Below, piece by piece: positions 23,020-33,960 of a DNA stretch of 64,000 bases. Both the position numbers and the translations under genes were made by a program. Within the stretch, counting starts at the first letter, position 1. Each line of letters begins with the position of its first letter. The DNA is taken from contig CAUYUJ010003579.1 in NCBI GenBank assembly GCA_963575745.1, positions 1-64,000 on the forward strand, given 5' to 3'. This DNA comes from Prorocentrum cordatum. Taxonomy: Eukaryota; Sar; Dinophyceae; Prorocentrales; Prorocentraceae. The notes under the pieces were generated by a model. That model was not told the DNA's origin. It did no database searches and saw nothing but the letters and a program-made list of their open reading frames with translations.

Positions 23020-25070
23020 TTATTGTTTTCGGCGCCCCTTTGGTTTGTGGTTTCCGGCGCTTCCTTGGTTTTCGGCGCCCTTCTGGTTTTCGGCGCCTTT
23101 GTGTTTTCGGCGCCCTTCTGGTTGTCGGCGCCCTGCGTTTTCCGGCCCCCTTTTAGTTTTCGGCGCCGTTTCGGTTTTCGGCGCCCTCTTGGTGATCGGT
23201 GCCCTTTGAGTTTTCGGCGCCTCTTTGGTTTTCGGTGCCGTTTTGGCTTTCGGCGTCCCGGTGGTTTTCGGCGCGCCTTTGGTTTGCGGTCTTCCTTTGG
23301 TGGTCGGCGCCCCCGTGGTTTTCGGTCCCCGTGTGATTTTCGGCGCCCATGTTGGTTTTCGGCGCCATTTCGGTTTTCGGTGTCTTTGTAAGTTTAGTTT
23401 TTTCGCCCTTTCGGTTGTCGGCGCCCACTTGATTTTCGACGTCCTTTCTGGTTTTCGGCGCGTCGTTTGTTTCTCGTCGTCCTTGTGGCCTCCGGCGCTC
23501 CGTCGCTCATTGAGTTTTCGGCAGCCCGGTGGTTCTCGGTGCTCTTCTGGTCTTCTGCCCCCACGTGGTTCTCGGGTTTGGTTTTGGGTGTCTGCATGGA
23601 TGTCGGTGCTCCTTTGGTTTCTGGCGCCCCCGTGGTTTTCGGCGCCCGTTTTGTTTTCGACGCCTTTTCACTTTCGGCGCCCTCTTGGTTTTCGGATCCC
23701 TTTTTGTTTTCGGCGCCCCCTTGGTTTCCGGCGCCTGTTTGGTTGTCGGCGCTCCTTTGGTTTTCGGCGCCCAATCGGTTTTCGGCGATCCTTTTGTTTT
23801 CGGCGCCCCCTCTGTGTTCGGCGCCTTTCAGGTATCCAGCCCCCCATGGGTTTTCGGCGCCTCTTTGGTTTTCGGTGCCTCCTTGGTTTCCGGTGCTCCT
23901 TTGGTTTCCGGCGCCCCCGTGGTTTTCGGCGTCCGTTTTGTTTTCGGTTCCTTTTGGTCTTCGGCGCCCCTTTGGTTTTTGGTGCCGCTGTGGTTTTCGG
24001 CGCCTCTTTGGATTTCGGCCACCTTCTGGGTGTCGGCTTGTCGGCGCCCATTTGGTTTTCGGCGCCTCTTTGTTTTTCGGTGCTCCTTCTGGTTTTCGGC
24101 GACCCGTCTGTGTTCGGCGCCCTTCAGGTTTCCAGAAGTCCCTTGGTTTTAGGCGCCCCTTTGGTTTTCAGGGTTCCCTTGTTTTTCTGCGTTCCTTTGA
24201 GTTTTGCGGCGCCCCTGTGGTTTTCGGCGCCCTGTTGTTTTTTGGCGCTCTTTTCTTTTTCGGCGCTGCTTTTTGTTTTCGGTGCCAGTTTGGTTTTCGG
24301 TGCCCCTTTGGTTTTCGGCGCCCTATCTTGTTCTCGGCGGCTTATTGGTCTTCGGCACCCTTTTGGTTTTCGGCGTCTCTTTGGTTGTTGGTGCCTTCGC
24401 GTTTCTAGCGCCCCTGTGGTTTTCGGCGCAACTTTGGTTTTCGGCGCGCTGTGGTTTTCGGCGCTCCTTTGGTTTTTGGCGCCCTTTTTGTTTTCGGCGC
24501 TCTGTTGGTTTTCGGTGCCCTTCGGGTTTTCGGTGCTCCTGTTGTTTTTGGCGCTCTTTCGGTTTCCGTCGCCCTGTCGGTTTTCTGCGCGCCTTTTGGT
24601 TGTCGGCGCTCCTTTGGTTTTCGGTGCCCTTTTTTGTGGCGCCCTTTTGGTTTTCGGCGCCCTCTTCTGGGGCGGCGCCCCTTTGGTTTTCGGTGCCGCT
24701 CTGGTTTTCGGCGCTCTGTTTGTTGTTGGTGTTTTTGGGTTTTCGGCTCCCCTTTGGTTTTCTGCTCCCGCCGTTTTGATTTTCGGCGCACTTTTCTAGT
24801 TTTCGGCGCCCCTTTGGTTTTCGGCGCCTCTTCGGTTTTCGGCGGTCCTTTGATTTTCGGCGCCCTATTGGTCTTCGGCGCCCCTTTGGTTTTCGGTGCC
24901 ATTTTGGTTTCCAGCGCCGCTTTTGTTTTCGGCGCTCCTTTGATGTTTGACGCTTGTTTGGTGGCGGGCGCACTTTTTTTTCGGCGCCCTTTTAGTTTTC
25001 GGTGCCTCTTTTGGTTTTCGTCGCCTCTTTTGGTTTTCGTCGCCGCTCTGGTTGTCGGCACCCTTTCCTT
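23020..25070. repeat. 18-bp minisatellite, about 2 kb
   Basis: Degenerate tandem units of the type GGTTTTCGGCGCCCCTTT, roughly 110 copies, with strong G+T bias on the plus strand. Plus frames read repeated VFGAPL-like hexapeptides and minus frames ENQRGA or KTKGAP. These are products of the 18-base period. Confidence 0.95.
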
Positions 25071-25375
25071 TAGCCAGACGGGGGGATGTCCAAAGGATCC
25101 CACCCCCTTTCGGAAACTGGGGGGGAAGGGGGTAGCATCCAGAGCGGGAAAGGGAGGAGCGGGGGTAGCTTCCGCAGGGCGGGAGAAAGGGGGGGGGGGC
25201 TCCGGCAGGGGGGGGTCCAAGGAGGGGGGTAGCTAAGACCCCCCTCTTTGAAAAGGGGGGAGGGCGTGGTAGGTTCCATAACGCGAAACAAGTGTACGGG
25301 GGCGGAACAAAAAGGGGGGACGGGGGGGGCTTCGGGCAGGAAAGGTCCAACGGGGGGGTGGTGGTTGAGCGGGGT
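25071..25375. repeat. G-run-rich spacer
   Basis: Many G homopolymers of 6-11 bases separated by short spacers (GGGGAAGGGGG, GGGGGGTCCAAGG). Two related blocks each have a G-run core with AAAG. Potential G-quadruplex-forming DNA. No gene. Confidence 0.6.
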
Positions 25376-25629
25376 TCCCTTCCCCTTTTGCTCCAGCGCT
25401 GCTTGCGCCCTCTCTCCCACAATCCACGGCCCTGATTCCCGATGTTTCGAGCCTCCGACGGCCCAAAGTTCGTCCAGAACCAGACCGCCGGGCTGCTCCC
25501 GGTGTGTCCGTGTTGGCAGGTTTTTCGCGCTGCAGCGGGCCGCGTGGAGGCCAGAGCTTCCCACAAACGCCTGGACACCCCCGAATCGACCACGACGATT
25601 TGAGCTACGTCGAGGGTCATCCAGGACTC

Positions 25630-25856
25630 GAGGCCTCCTAGATGGGGTCCAAGTGCATGGGATCGGAGGATCGCGCCGCATCGCCGCTGCATCGCCGATG
25701 CGGCGCGATGCGGAACTCGATTTTCTCCACGCCGACGTCGCCGGTGCATCGCCGAGGTTGCCGGTGCATCGCTCATGCATCGCTTTTGCATCGCCGATGC
25801 ATCGGTGATGCGGCGCGATCTTCCGATCCCATTTAGGACCCCATCCAGGCTGCCTC
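25630..25856. mobile_element. MITE-like element with ~50-bp terminal inverted repeats
   Basis: The left arm has GATGGGGTCC, a 10-base spacer, then a GATCGGAGGATCGCGCC block (25661-25677) continuing GCATC. The right arm reverse complement has the same two blocks with a 7-base spacer and one mismatch (GATCGGAAGATCGCG). The similarity continues outward to GAGGC at both ends. The interior is GCATCGCCGATG-type short repeats. It is non-coding. A shorter-armed relative is at 2497-2681. The arm structure is read directly from sequence. Transposition by a cut-and-paste enzyme is inferred. Confidence 0.75.
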
Positions 25857-26204
25857 TAAGCATCTAGGAGCGTACGGCAGGTTTGCGCCACGTTGGCGCG
25901 GCGGCGACTCAGGCGCGAGCTTTCCAGGTTGAGCGGGCCGACTGCCCCGAATCGGCCGACATCACTCTATTGACGGCTCCGAGGCTCGATCTGCAAAGGC
26001 GAAAACACGGCGACAAATTGGCCGCCTAGAGTGTGTGTGATTTTTGGGGCGGTATGAAGAAATTCGCGTGGGCGATGGCGACGATGAGGGCGACTACGAC
26101 TAATACACGACTACGACTTCGGCGATGTCCTCAACCTCGTGGATCTTTGGATCGTGGATCGTTCAATCTGGAACGACGCTCTTTGCGTCGTGTCGTGAAC
26201 CGAC
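25857..26204. other. Unassigned spacer
   Basis: About 350 bases with no motif or repeat recognised apart from CGACTACGACT-like short repeats near 26090-26120. Confidence 0.35.
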
Positions 26205-26400
26205 CGCGCGTTGGCTCTAACAAGAAGCAGCGCCATAAACATGATCTTTCGGAGGTCTGCGCAGATTTCTTGGATCGCGCCTGTGGCGGCGCCAAAGGCG
26301 CCGTCAGGAGGGTCCAGCGCCTTTCCCGCGAATTCCGCGCAGACCTCCGACAGTTTATATGTTTATGGAGCTGCTTCTGATTCCAGCCTGGCGGCGCCTC
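26205..26400. mobile_element. Imperfect foldback element
   Basis: The left arm (about 26219-26270) contains AAGAAGCAGCGCCATAAACA, then TCGGAGGTCTGCGCAGA. The right arm (about 26328-26384) reverse complement contains AGAAGCAGCTCCATAAACAT, then GTCGGAGGTCTGCGCGGA. The arms are about 50 bases with a few mismatches. A diverged third copy of the right arm follows at about 26475-26515 (GACCTTGGGAAG...GTGCTGCTTCTTGTTCC). No coding capacity. Confidence 0.65.
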
Positions 26401-26480
26401 TGACGCCGCCCCTGGTGCGCTTCGCGCGTCAGGGAGGGGGGAGGGGGTCCAGCGCTGATCCAAACGAATCCCGAGCGGAC
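26401..26480. repeat. Dispersed repeat (related to 15.5 kb)
   Basis: Shares GCGCGTCAGG, a G-run, GGTCCAGCG and a GAxCC-CGAAxxCC segment with 15540-15600. Confidence 0.45.
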
Positions 26481-26529
26481 CTTGGGAAGTTCATGGGTGT
26501 GCTGCTTCTTGTTCCTTTGGGCGGCGGGC

Positions 26530-27448
26530 CGACGGGGAGTCCCAGGCTCAGGAGCCACGGCAAGGGGGACAGGTCCCAAGGGGGATGCACCGCCCCCCGA
26601 TCGCCCATTGATCGCCGATAGTCAGGCGATCGCAAACATGGATCAAGGGGGCGTGGATTGGCAACGGGTCCCGTTACCATGGGAAATCGCGGACTTCCGC
26701 CGCCGAGCCAGCCGACACCGGCCGCATTTTGGGGAGGGCACCTCCCCCGACCCATGGATTTGGCGACCGCGCGCCGAGTCCATGGATCGCTGGTTTGCGC
26801 GCCCCCGAGATAGGGGCCCGATAGCTCCCCCCCAGGACCGTGCTGTGTCGCTATCGAAGGTCTGTCGCCGATTCAGCGGCGATGGATCGCCCCTTCCAGC
26901 TCGACGCTGCTCCCTCCCGAGCCACTTCCCCCTGACGCTGCCTCGTGGCTTTCGGTCTGGACGTCCCAGGAACGCCCTCGGCGAGGCGCAGTTGCTGCAA
27001 GGCATCCCGAGGCTCAAACGCCGCCAAGAACCAACGACATATACGAAGACCTCCAACTTCGAACCTCAGAAGCCCCTGACCGTTCCCCCTCCGCCAAGGC
27101 GGGTCTTGGAAGTAGGTGTATCAAGATTACCATATTCCTATCCACTCGAGGCGCGCTTCCCCACTTCAAGAGTCGAGTGGTTGTCCCTCCCTCGGCTGAA
27201 GGGGGTGGGTGGAAGTTCAATCTACTTCCATCGCCTTCCTGCTTCATGAATCTACGCATTTCCTCTCGCCGACGGGTATCGTTGCCCCTTACAGGCGCAC
27301 GCCCTCACCGAGCATGCCACCGGCGTGCTCCTCGGTTACGCCGCCACGGCGCAGCAGCTGAGCTCTCGGGCGATCGGGGGGAGGGCCACGGGGCCCGTCG
27401 CATGTCGCCCGCCGTTGCGCCCCTCGGTCCGCCTTTTGAGTCCCAGTC
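26530..27448. other. Unassigned region
   Basis: About 900 bases, several open frames on each strand without recognisable domains. GATCGCC/CGATCGC boxes at 26598-26640 resemble those at 15045-15075. Confidence 0.35.
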
Positions 27449-27533
27449 CTCTTCCTCCTCCTCCTCCTCCTCTTCCTCTTCCTCCTCTTCCTCCTCTTCA
27501 TCCTCTTCCTCTTCCTCCTCTTCCTCCGTTCCG
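27449..27533. repeat. (TCC)n tract at LINE 5' end
   Basis: TCC/TCT triplets directly upstream of the plus-strand leader relict. Relative to the LINE this is the same strand sense (TCC) as seen upstream of the minus-strand LINE. Confidence 0.9.
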
Positions 27534-27534
27534 T

Positions 27535-27555
27535 CCTTAGCCATGTTTGCTCAAC
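27535..27555 (+). other. Diverged spliced-leader relict at LINE 5' end
   Basis: Matches the dinoflagellate leader at 17 of 21 positions without gaps (CCTTAGCCATG then TTTGCTCAAC), and the preceding T fits the degenerate first base (18/22). It lies between a TCC microsatellite and LINE sequence homologous to the element at 13.07 kb: shortly after both relicts comes CATGCTT, then GTGGATACCGC and AGTCCGCGGCCAG. Confidence 0.7.
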
Positions 27556-28471
27556 GTCTCATGCTTCCGTGCGAACAGAGTGGATACCGCCAGTCCGCGG
27601 CCAGCTTTCATCCATCTTGCGGTGCCTGGCTTGCCCCAGCGTGCCGCCTCCATCCCTTCAGTGGGCGAGCAGTCTCGCGGCTGTGCCTGTTCACAATCCA
27701 TGGGTCGCAATGGCGCCAAGGGGCAGGGCTGGGCGTGTGGCAAAGGCGCGGACAAAAGCGGTACTTACATCAGCTGCTCGACTTGCTGGTTCCGGTGGAA
27801 CTTCGGAAGCAAACATTGGTACTATGAGCTTTGCGAGGCCTTCATCCCCAATCCCTCGGCTAACAAAAAGCCTGGTGGACAGTGGCATTTCAGCCCGCCA
27901 GCTCTCGCCTCGAATCCGTTCGCGGTGGCCGATGGCTCGGCTACCGCCGCCGCCGACGCAGCAGGTGCAGGCTCCAAAGTTCCGCCCATCCCGCCGAAGG
28001 TGCGCCGCGTGTTCGGTGGTCGTGGGTCTGGCACGGGCCTGGCTGGTACCCATATGGCGGCGCCCCTGTACCTGAGCAGCTTGAGCAGACCTCGCGGCAA
28101 TTCTCGCCTGACCCCGTCGCGATCTTACGTGCGACGCTGGGCGACTGCGACGATCTCAACGCCCTGGAGTCCATACTTCGGCCAATGCTGAGCCAGACCC
28201 CCCCACCTCGCCGTGCTCCCCTTCTGGAGGAGGAGGTGGCCACGACGGGGGTTGCGTGCAGGAGGGCGCAGGCGTGGCTCGAGACATGCGCCGCCCGCAT
28301 CGTGGAGGGAACAGTTGTTGGCCTATGTGGAAGAAGGCAAAGAACTTGTCAGCCGAGGCAGCGCATAAAGCCCAGCTGGACTGGGAGGCAGCCTGCGCCA
28401 AGCAGCTGCCGTCGCCGCCGCTGGAGGAGGAGGAGGAGGAGGAGGCCAAGGCACCCGCTGCTTCGCTATAA
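27556..28471 (+). pseudogene. LINE ORF1: zinc-ribbon-like plus coiled coil
   Basis: In the frame starting at 27547, VDTASPRP (shared with the other LINE) is followed by GWACGKGADKSGTYISCSTCWF (27727-27792) and WYYELCEAF, giving a C-x2-C ... C pattern with surrounding aromatics that looks like a decayed zinc ribbon. A second frame (28256-28471) reads KAKNLSAEAAHKAQLDWEAA...LEEEEEEE, a helical charged stretch comparable to the coiled coil of the first copy. Function in RNA binding is inferred from LINE ORF1 proteins generally. Confidence 0.5.
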
Positions 28472-29064
28472 GGCACCCGTTTCTTCGATCATCAACCTCT
28501 CAACCCTCGTTGACGAGGGCGCGCTTCAGATCGTCGAAAGCCCGCTGTTTGCCCTCGTGGCCTCGATATCGAGGAGCACGAGAAGGTATAGGGGGGCCGC
28601 ATCAAAAGGCGAGTTCGCCATCAGCGTGCAAACAGAAGTCCACATTGCCCTGTGGCCTGCTTCCGAACACACCATCCAGTTCAGGGAAGAGGCTAAGCGG
28701 CTGCACGCCACACTTCAAGCCAAGGGGCAACGTGGCCCCACAGGCGCTGTCCCAGCCACAGGTGGAGGTTCATCCGCCGATGCGGCGGCCGCTGCTGCTG
28801 GGGGCACTGCTGCGGCACCCGCTGGCACTGGTGCGCTTGTGAGCGGGTCATGGCGAAGTGCCGCCTTGCCGCGTCGAGCTGGGAGCTTCCGGGGGGGGGT
28901 CCTCTCAAGTTGCGGTTGCGCGGTGGCAACGTTGCCGTCATTGCAGCTCATTGGTGCCCTGGGCACAAGCTGGGTGGCGACGCCGTCCCCAGGGTCAAAG
29001 CGCTCGCGGCCTTTCCCGCCACTCTGGTGGAACCACGGGTGGTTATGGCCGAATGACATCTTCT

Positions 29065-29960
29065 CCTGAAGGATCTTCAATGACTTCTTGGTGGTGACGC
29101 GCGGCTACCAGGAGCAGGCGCGAGTCCAGGCGTTCGCCGATGTGCCTTGGCGCACTGACATCGGCTGGACATGCGCATTGCGGATGCTCATAACGACTGG
29201 CGGCGCCAAGTTGTCACGCTGCCACAAGCCCAGCCGTGCAGGGGTCGCCCCAAATGCCGGGCTGGCCCGAGCGGCGAGCGCCGGAATAAGATCGAAGAGA
29301 GAAAGGCGGCCCGCTGGCGGCGACTACCCGACGAGTTTCAGGGCACCCTTGACGAGCCTCGCCCTCCGCCAGAGTGCCGTGCCGCTGATCCTGATGCGGC
29401 CCCCTTCTAGGTAGACATCCAGGTTTGATGCGTCAGTTGGAACCGGCCGGTTGACGTTGTGGTGTCTGGGCCTTCATCAGTCATCAGGGAGAGCGTTGCC
29501 TGGGCTGCGCCTCGTGACAAAGTTGGTTTGGTCTCCCTATCAGAGCGTTATGCGCGATGGATATCGCTGGCGGAGCAGGCCGTCCTCGTCGCTGCGCGCG
29601 TCCCCGTCGAATGTCGAAGCAGGCGCAGTGGCGGAGGCTGGCTGTGTGGTCTCAAGTGGGCGAGCCTCAATGCGTCGTTTGGCCGCGCTCAGTCGCGGTC
29701 TCTTGTTTAGGAATGGTTGTGGGCGGTCGACTATCTCGCCGCGCGCCATTGGTCTCCGGTTCGCAGCGGTCCTGGCAGTGCCAACAGCGGAGGTGCATCG
29801 TGGCGTTGAGTGCCGTGGTCAATCGAGAGTTGGAGCCTGCGGCGTTGCAGGCCCGCGTCAAGTGGGCCAAGGACACGTGGGCCACCGAGCCCAGGCTTCC
29901 GCGCCAGCACGTTCGAGACCCGGGCTCACCCGAGGTTCTCGAAGTGCCGGTTGAGTTTAC
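29065..29960 (+). pseudogene. LINE endonuclease C-terminus and pre-RT linker
   Basis: From about 29070 the plus strand encodes RIFNDFLVVTRGYQEQARVQ followed by AFADVPWRTDIG, matching the ID(F/Y)(F/L)VVSR...D.P.(R)PH pattern that ends EEP endonucleases of LINEs. Downstream pieces (YARWISLAEQAVLVAARVP near 29550 and ARVKWAKDTWATEPRLPR near 29850) resemble the helical linker before RT. No intact frame. Confidence 0.5.
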
Positions 29961-30494
29961 TCCTAGCGCGACCTCGGGCCCGACCGTCATCGCGGCGCAG
30001 AAGGTGGAACCGTGGGCTCCCATCTGGACAGGCGGTGGCTCCACTGGCAGTCCAAGGCAGACGGCCTGGATCCTCTCGTTGTCCACGACCTGGAGCCCAT
30101 GCGGGTCGACGTGCTGGGCCCCGCGGACTTGCGGCGCCTTCCGAGGGCTGCTGCAGAAGAGGCCTTGCAATTTGGACGACGCAGATGAGATGGGTTCTCG
30201 GCCAGCGCTGATGCCCCTGACTCTGCGCGCCGTCCTCCCAGGGCCAGCTGGAGGCAGGTGGATCATAGGCGCGCCCCCGAAGGTCATGGGCTTGTGGCCC
30301 AGGGCGCCGTTCTGGGACGCAGCGGCGCGCAGCCGCTCTGCGCGCCGCCTTCCAGCGCTCGGTTATGGGCGAAGCAGCTCGCGAGCTAGGCATTGCCGTT
30401 GCTGCAGTTCAGATTAATGAAGTTAGTGCAGATATCCCTCGCCCAATGGCATCCCATTATTATCGCGCTCTTAGAAGTCCAGATGTTTGAAGCC

Positions 30495-32014
30495 TTAAAA
30501 AATGAAATCTCGGGCAGCGTCTACGCCTCGGGACCTCGGCGGATCGGGCGCGGCAGGGGCCCCTGGGCCCACGGCCCTCAGGCCGCCTCTCCCTCCCCCC
30601 CGCACCTTCTCTCCTTCATTTCTTCCAGGCTGCCCGAGGCGCCCCCGAGCCTCCTCGGTGGGCGCGAGCTTTGCGGCATGCGGGTCTTGCTGCCGCCGCG
30701 CCCCCCCCCCCCGGTGCGCCGTGGCTGGCCAGGGGCGGGGGAAGTGCCCCACCCCGGCGGGGTGGCCGACAGGCGCGCCGACCGCGAAGCGGCAGGCGCA
30801 CCGGCGCATCCGGCAGCAGTAGAAGACCTGAAAGCCCAGGTCTGGCAGAAGCCGTCTGCATCCCTCTTGGTGGCAGCGGCCCGCCTCCTCAGGGTTGACC
30901 CACCTGCGCTGCGCCTGGGTCCAATGCTCCTTCTCCTCGTAGGGGTGCTGCCCAGGCTGTTGGGGGTCGACGAAGTTCCGATCCTCGCCGTCCGACCCCA
31001 TGCCGAAGTAGGTGACGTTCGCGAAGCCTCGCCGTCCTTCGTCAATGCTCGCGGTAGCACCGAAGAGCCTGGTCAGGGCGGGGGGCGCCTTGGGCAAACC
31101 TGGGGGCATGACCACCTCCGCTGGGTCGGGGTCACCGCCCGCGTGGCCGCGGGGCACCGCCTTGGCAGGCGGGGGCGGTGCCGGGCCCGGCCTGGGCGAA
31201 GATGCTGCTCCTGATGGGGCTGCCTGCTCTCTCGCCGCGGCTGCAGCCCGGTCCTTGGAAGCTGAGATGGGGGAGGTGCGGCTGCGCATCCCGCATCTCG
31301 TGTCTCGCTCCTCGCCCTGTGTGCAGCAGTATTCGCGCCAGGCGTAGGGCATATCTGGGCCTCCTCCTGGGAAGGGCACCCGGGGCTCGGGCTTGGCGTA
31401 GTCCCGTCTGCTGCTCCCCGCCCACGGCCCGACCGCCCCGCGCGCCGGGGCTCGGGCCGCCGCCGTGCCCTCCTTCAGGTCGTGGTCGCCCAGGCCCTCG
31501 CTGATGGGCCTCTCGGGCCCCTCCCGCGCGCCATCCCCTGGTGGCCGGAAACCCGCCTTCCTCTGTTGTCTCATGAGGTCCTCATAGTAGGCATTGCGCC
31601 CTGATCTGTGCCGTGCCCCGCGCGGGCCCCGGCGCCGGCGGCGGCAGTGCCGCTCCCAGCTGTGGCCCAAGTGGGCGCAGCTCCTGCCGCAGCCCCCTCG
31701 GCATGGTGGGCCCCGTCTGGATCCTTCCCTGCCCTCAGTGAGATCAGGTCGGGGTGCGGGTCTTCCAGGAGGTCGCGGGCTCGTTTCTCCCCGCGGTCGT
31801 CATCTGGGAGCATGCCGCAGCGGTGCTGATCGCTCTCCTGCTTGTCCGTCAGCACCTGGCCTCGCGGATCATGTGGGCATACTTTGCAAGCCCGCAGCCG
31901 AGCCTGAAGCCTGGCCAACGGCGCCTCTTCCCTGGCGAGAGGGCACGCTCCGGCCTTGGCCTCCTTCTGCTGCCTCCTGCGGTACTCGAGCTTGGCGAGC
32001 GCCTCCTCGATCAC
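30495..32014 (-). pseudogene. Cys-rich coding-like region downstream of RNase H
   Basis: Two frames. 32014-31571 reads IEEALAKLEYRRRQQKEAKA (helical) then CKVCPHDPRGQVL...DQHRCG. 31670-30495 (391 codons) contains FANVTYFGMGSDGEDRNFVD and a cluster GRCHQEGCRRLLPD...FYCCRMRRCAC followed by Pro/Gly/Arg-rich sequence. The C-x4-C...C-C...C-x-C cluster looks zinc-binding. Could be the 3' part of the large element or the start of another one. Confidence 0.4.
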
Positions 32015-33060
32015 TGCGTCTGCCAGCTGCGGTGTGGCTGCCCGGATGACCCAGGCGGCGAGGGTGTCTGCGCTGGCCCTCGCTCACTGCCCTGCGGAAC
32101 GTCGCTGCCGATCCGCACATGAGAGTCCGGATCTCCTCGCACCTGGCCTGCCATGCTCCTGGGATGGGCTCGCACGAGTCGTGGGCGAGTATGCGTTCTC
32201 CTGGCTTGCCGCCTGCCGCTGCGCTCCTGATACTTGGGGTGGGCTATCGACCGAGAAGACGAGCTCCTTGGCTCTTCCGCCCTTTGGGTAACAGTGGCCG
32301 CAAGGCCTGGTTCCCTCTGAGCCTCCTCTCTTCCGGAGATGCGCGGGTCCATGGCCAGCTCGCCGTCTCTCGCTGCTCATCTTGACCGCGTCCTGGCTGG
32401 GCTTGCCTACGCACGCCTTGAGACTTATGGGCTCGTTGTGCTCTTGGCCCAAGCTGGCTGCCTCGCCGCCCCCTCTGACGGCTAGAACGACTCTCCGCTG
32501 CCTCGCCGTTGCACCCCCCCCCCCCCCCCCAGCTTCGCGCAACAGACCTCTACCTCCTCCCAGCTGTAGCCCGCGCCCTTCAGCTTCTGGGGCGCCGGGT
32601 CCAGGTCCGGTCCCCGGGGCGTCTGCGATAGCCACCTCGGCTCCAGCCCGGAGGACGAACTCGGCCCATCGCCGTGCCTCCTCGCCGCTATCGTTGGTGA
32701 GACTGGCTCCACCACATCCGCTCTGTTCGGGCCTCTGGCGGACCACTCCGCCACTCCGGGCGGCCTAACTGAGTGGCCCGCGCTCGGGGCCCCCGACGCG
32801 CCCAGCATGGCCCAGCATCCAGACGATGGCTCCTCGCCGGGCACCTGCCTTACAGGGGGCCCCCGTCGCCCCTCGCCACTCGACCAGCGTCGCCGCCATC
32901 CCGGGCGTCAGTCGCAGGGCCCTAGGCCGGTGTGGGTCACGCCGAGCCTCCGAAACCTGCTAGGCCGCGCGAGCGTTCGCGTCGCGCTGGCCCTCCCAGA
33001 TCAACGCTCGGCGCAGCCAACCTCGCTCGAGGTGCCGTGCCCAGCTGTCCCTCAGGCTGA
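32015..33060 (-). pseudogene. Broken region between RNase H and downstream Cys-rich part
   Basis: Short coding-like pieces in several frames (for example SGEEARRWAEFVLRAGAEVAIADAP near 32690-32610), interrupted by a long C-homopolymer at about 32513-32530 (G run on the coding strand) and several stops. No domain recognised. Confidence 0.3.
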
Positions 33061-33960
33061 CTACCTGTAGCCCGCGCGCCTGCGCCTGGGGGTTGCCGCC
33101 TCCTCATCCTCCACACGGGGGAAGGTGTCCGCCGTGACGTTGTGGTAGGTGCGGATATGTGCGCTGGCTACCTCGCAGCCGTGTGCCGTTTCCAGGCGCG
33201 TGATCACCATGGTCAGGAAGCTGGCGTGGCGGTTATTGGCGAGTCGGTTCTGCAGCCAGCAGTGGACATTGTAGCTGTCTCCGCCATGCATGATCACCCC
33301 GCGTTCCCACCAGCCCTCAGCACCTGCCTTAGCTGCGAAGGTGACCAGGTTCATGAACTCCGCGATCGCGACGATGGCCTCCTCATCTTCCTCGGCCCAT
33401 TCAGCGCCCGCATAAACTCGGGCACTGAGTGGAAAGCGCATTTGAAATTCACCCAGTCAACTTTGGCGATCCTCTGCGGCGTCGCGCCCCCCTTTACCCA
33501 AATCACCTGGTAGCGCCAGCCCGGGAGCGCGAGCTTCTCATTGAGCGAGATCACGCCTGGCAAGGCCCCCGTGAAACGTGAGTTCCACTTCAACTTGTCC
33601 GTTGCCAGGACGCGTGCCACCTCAGTGGCCTGCCAAAGTCCACCCAGGCAAGCGCGCGTTGGAAGTCGCCCCCCTTCGGCCCGGCCAGCCTACGCGGGCG
33701 GCCTCGCAAGAGCGCGTCGCTTGCGCTGGCGAGGCGCCTCTTTTTTTGGCACGACGAGGGGCCAGTGCTGCTGGTTCCCCCTGTAGACCTTCATGGGGTT
33801 CCAGGGGATGTTTTGCTGGCCGTAGTCTAGGGTGGGGCCTGCTAGGAGGTGCGCCGCCTTCTCGATTTGGCTCCGGCATCTCCAGCGCGCCCTCCTTGGC
33901 GCGGTGCAGGAGACCCTGGCGTATCTAGGAGGTCTCCGAGCCTCCTTCCTCAAGCTCCTT
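33061..33960 (-). pseudogene. RNase-H-like domain of the large retroelement
   Basis: Degrades RNA in RNA:DNA hybrids during reverse transcription in retroelements. Pieces in order: AAHLLAGPTLDYGQQNIPWN (33850-33790), the first RNase H strand YQVIWVKGGATPQRIAKVDW (33515-33455), then in another frame IVAIAEFMNLVTFAA (Glu), MHGGDSYNVHCWLQNRLAN (Asp) and IRTYHNVTADTF (Asp). The order (D)-E-D-D fits RNase H, but the first Asp expected in the G-D-A position reads Gly-Gly-Ala here. A frameshift lies near 33440. The YHN.TAD ending is typical of RNase H following RT in related elements, as I recall them. Confidence 0.6.

Larger units (their letters stand above)
27535..30415 (+). mobile_element. Truncated SL-headed LINE, second copy
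   Basis: Plus-strand relative of the 5.8-13.1 kb element. It starts with a leader relict, then an ORF1 zinc-ribbon-like region, a Glu-rich coiled coil, the C-terminal part of an EEP endonuclease and the linker towards RT. No RT or RNase H is present, and recognisable sequence ends near 30415, where composition changes before the next (opposite-strand) element. Several frame changes show it is decayed. Confidence 0.65.

Noticed and set aside
23225-24799. 524-codon frame of VFGAPL-like repeats (and its minus-strand counterpart)
   Set aside because: Product of an 18-bp minisatellite. Both strands are equally open, and there is no signal, start context or flanking domain.
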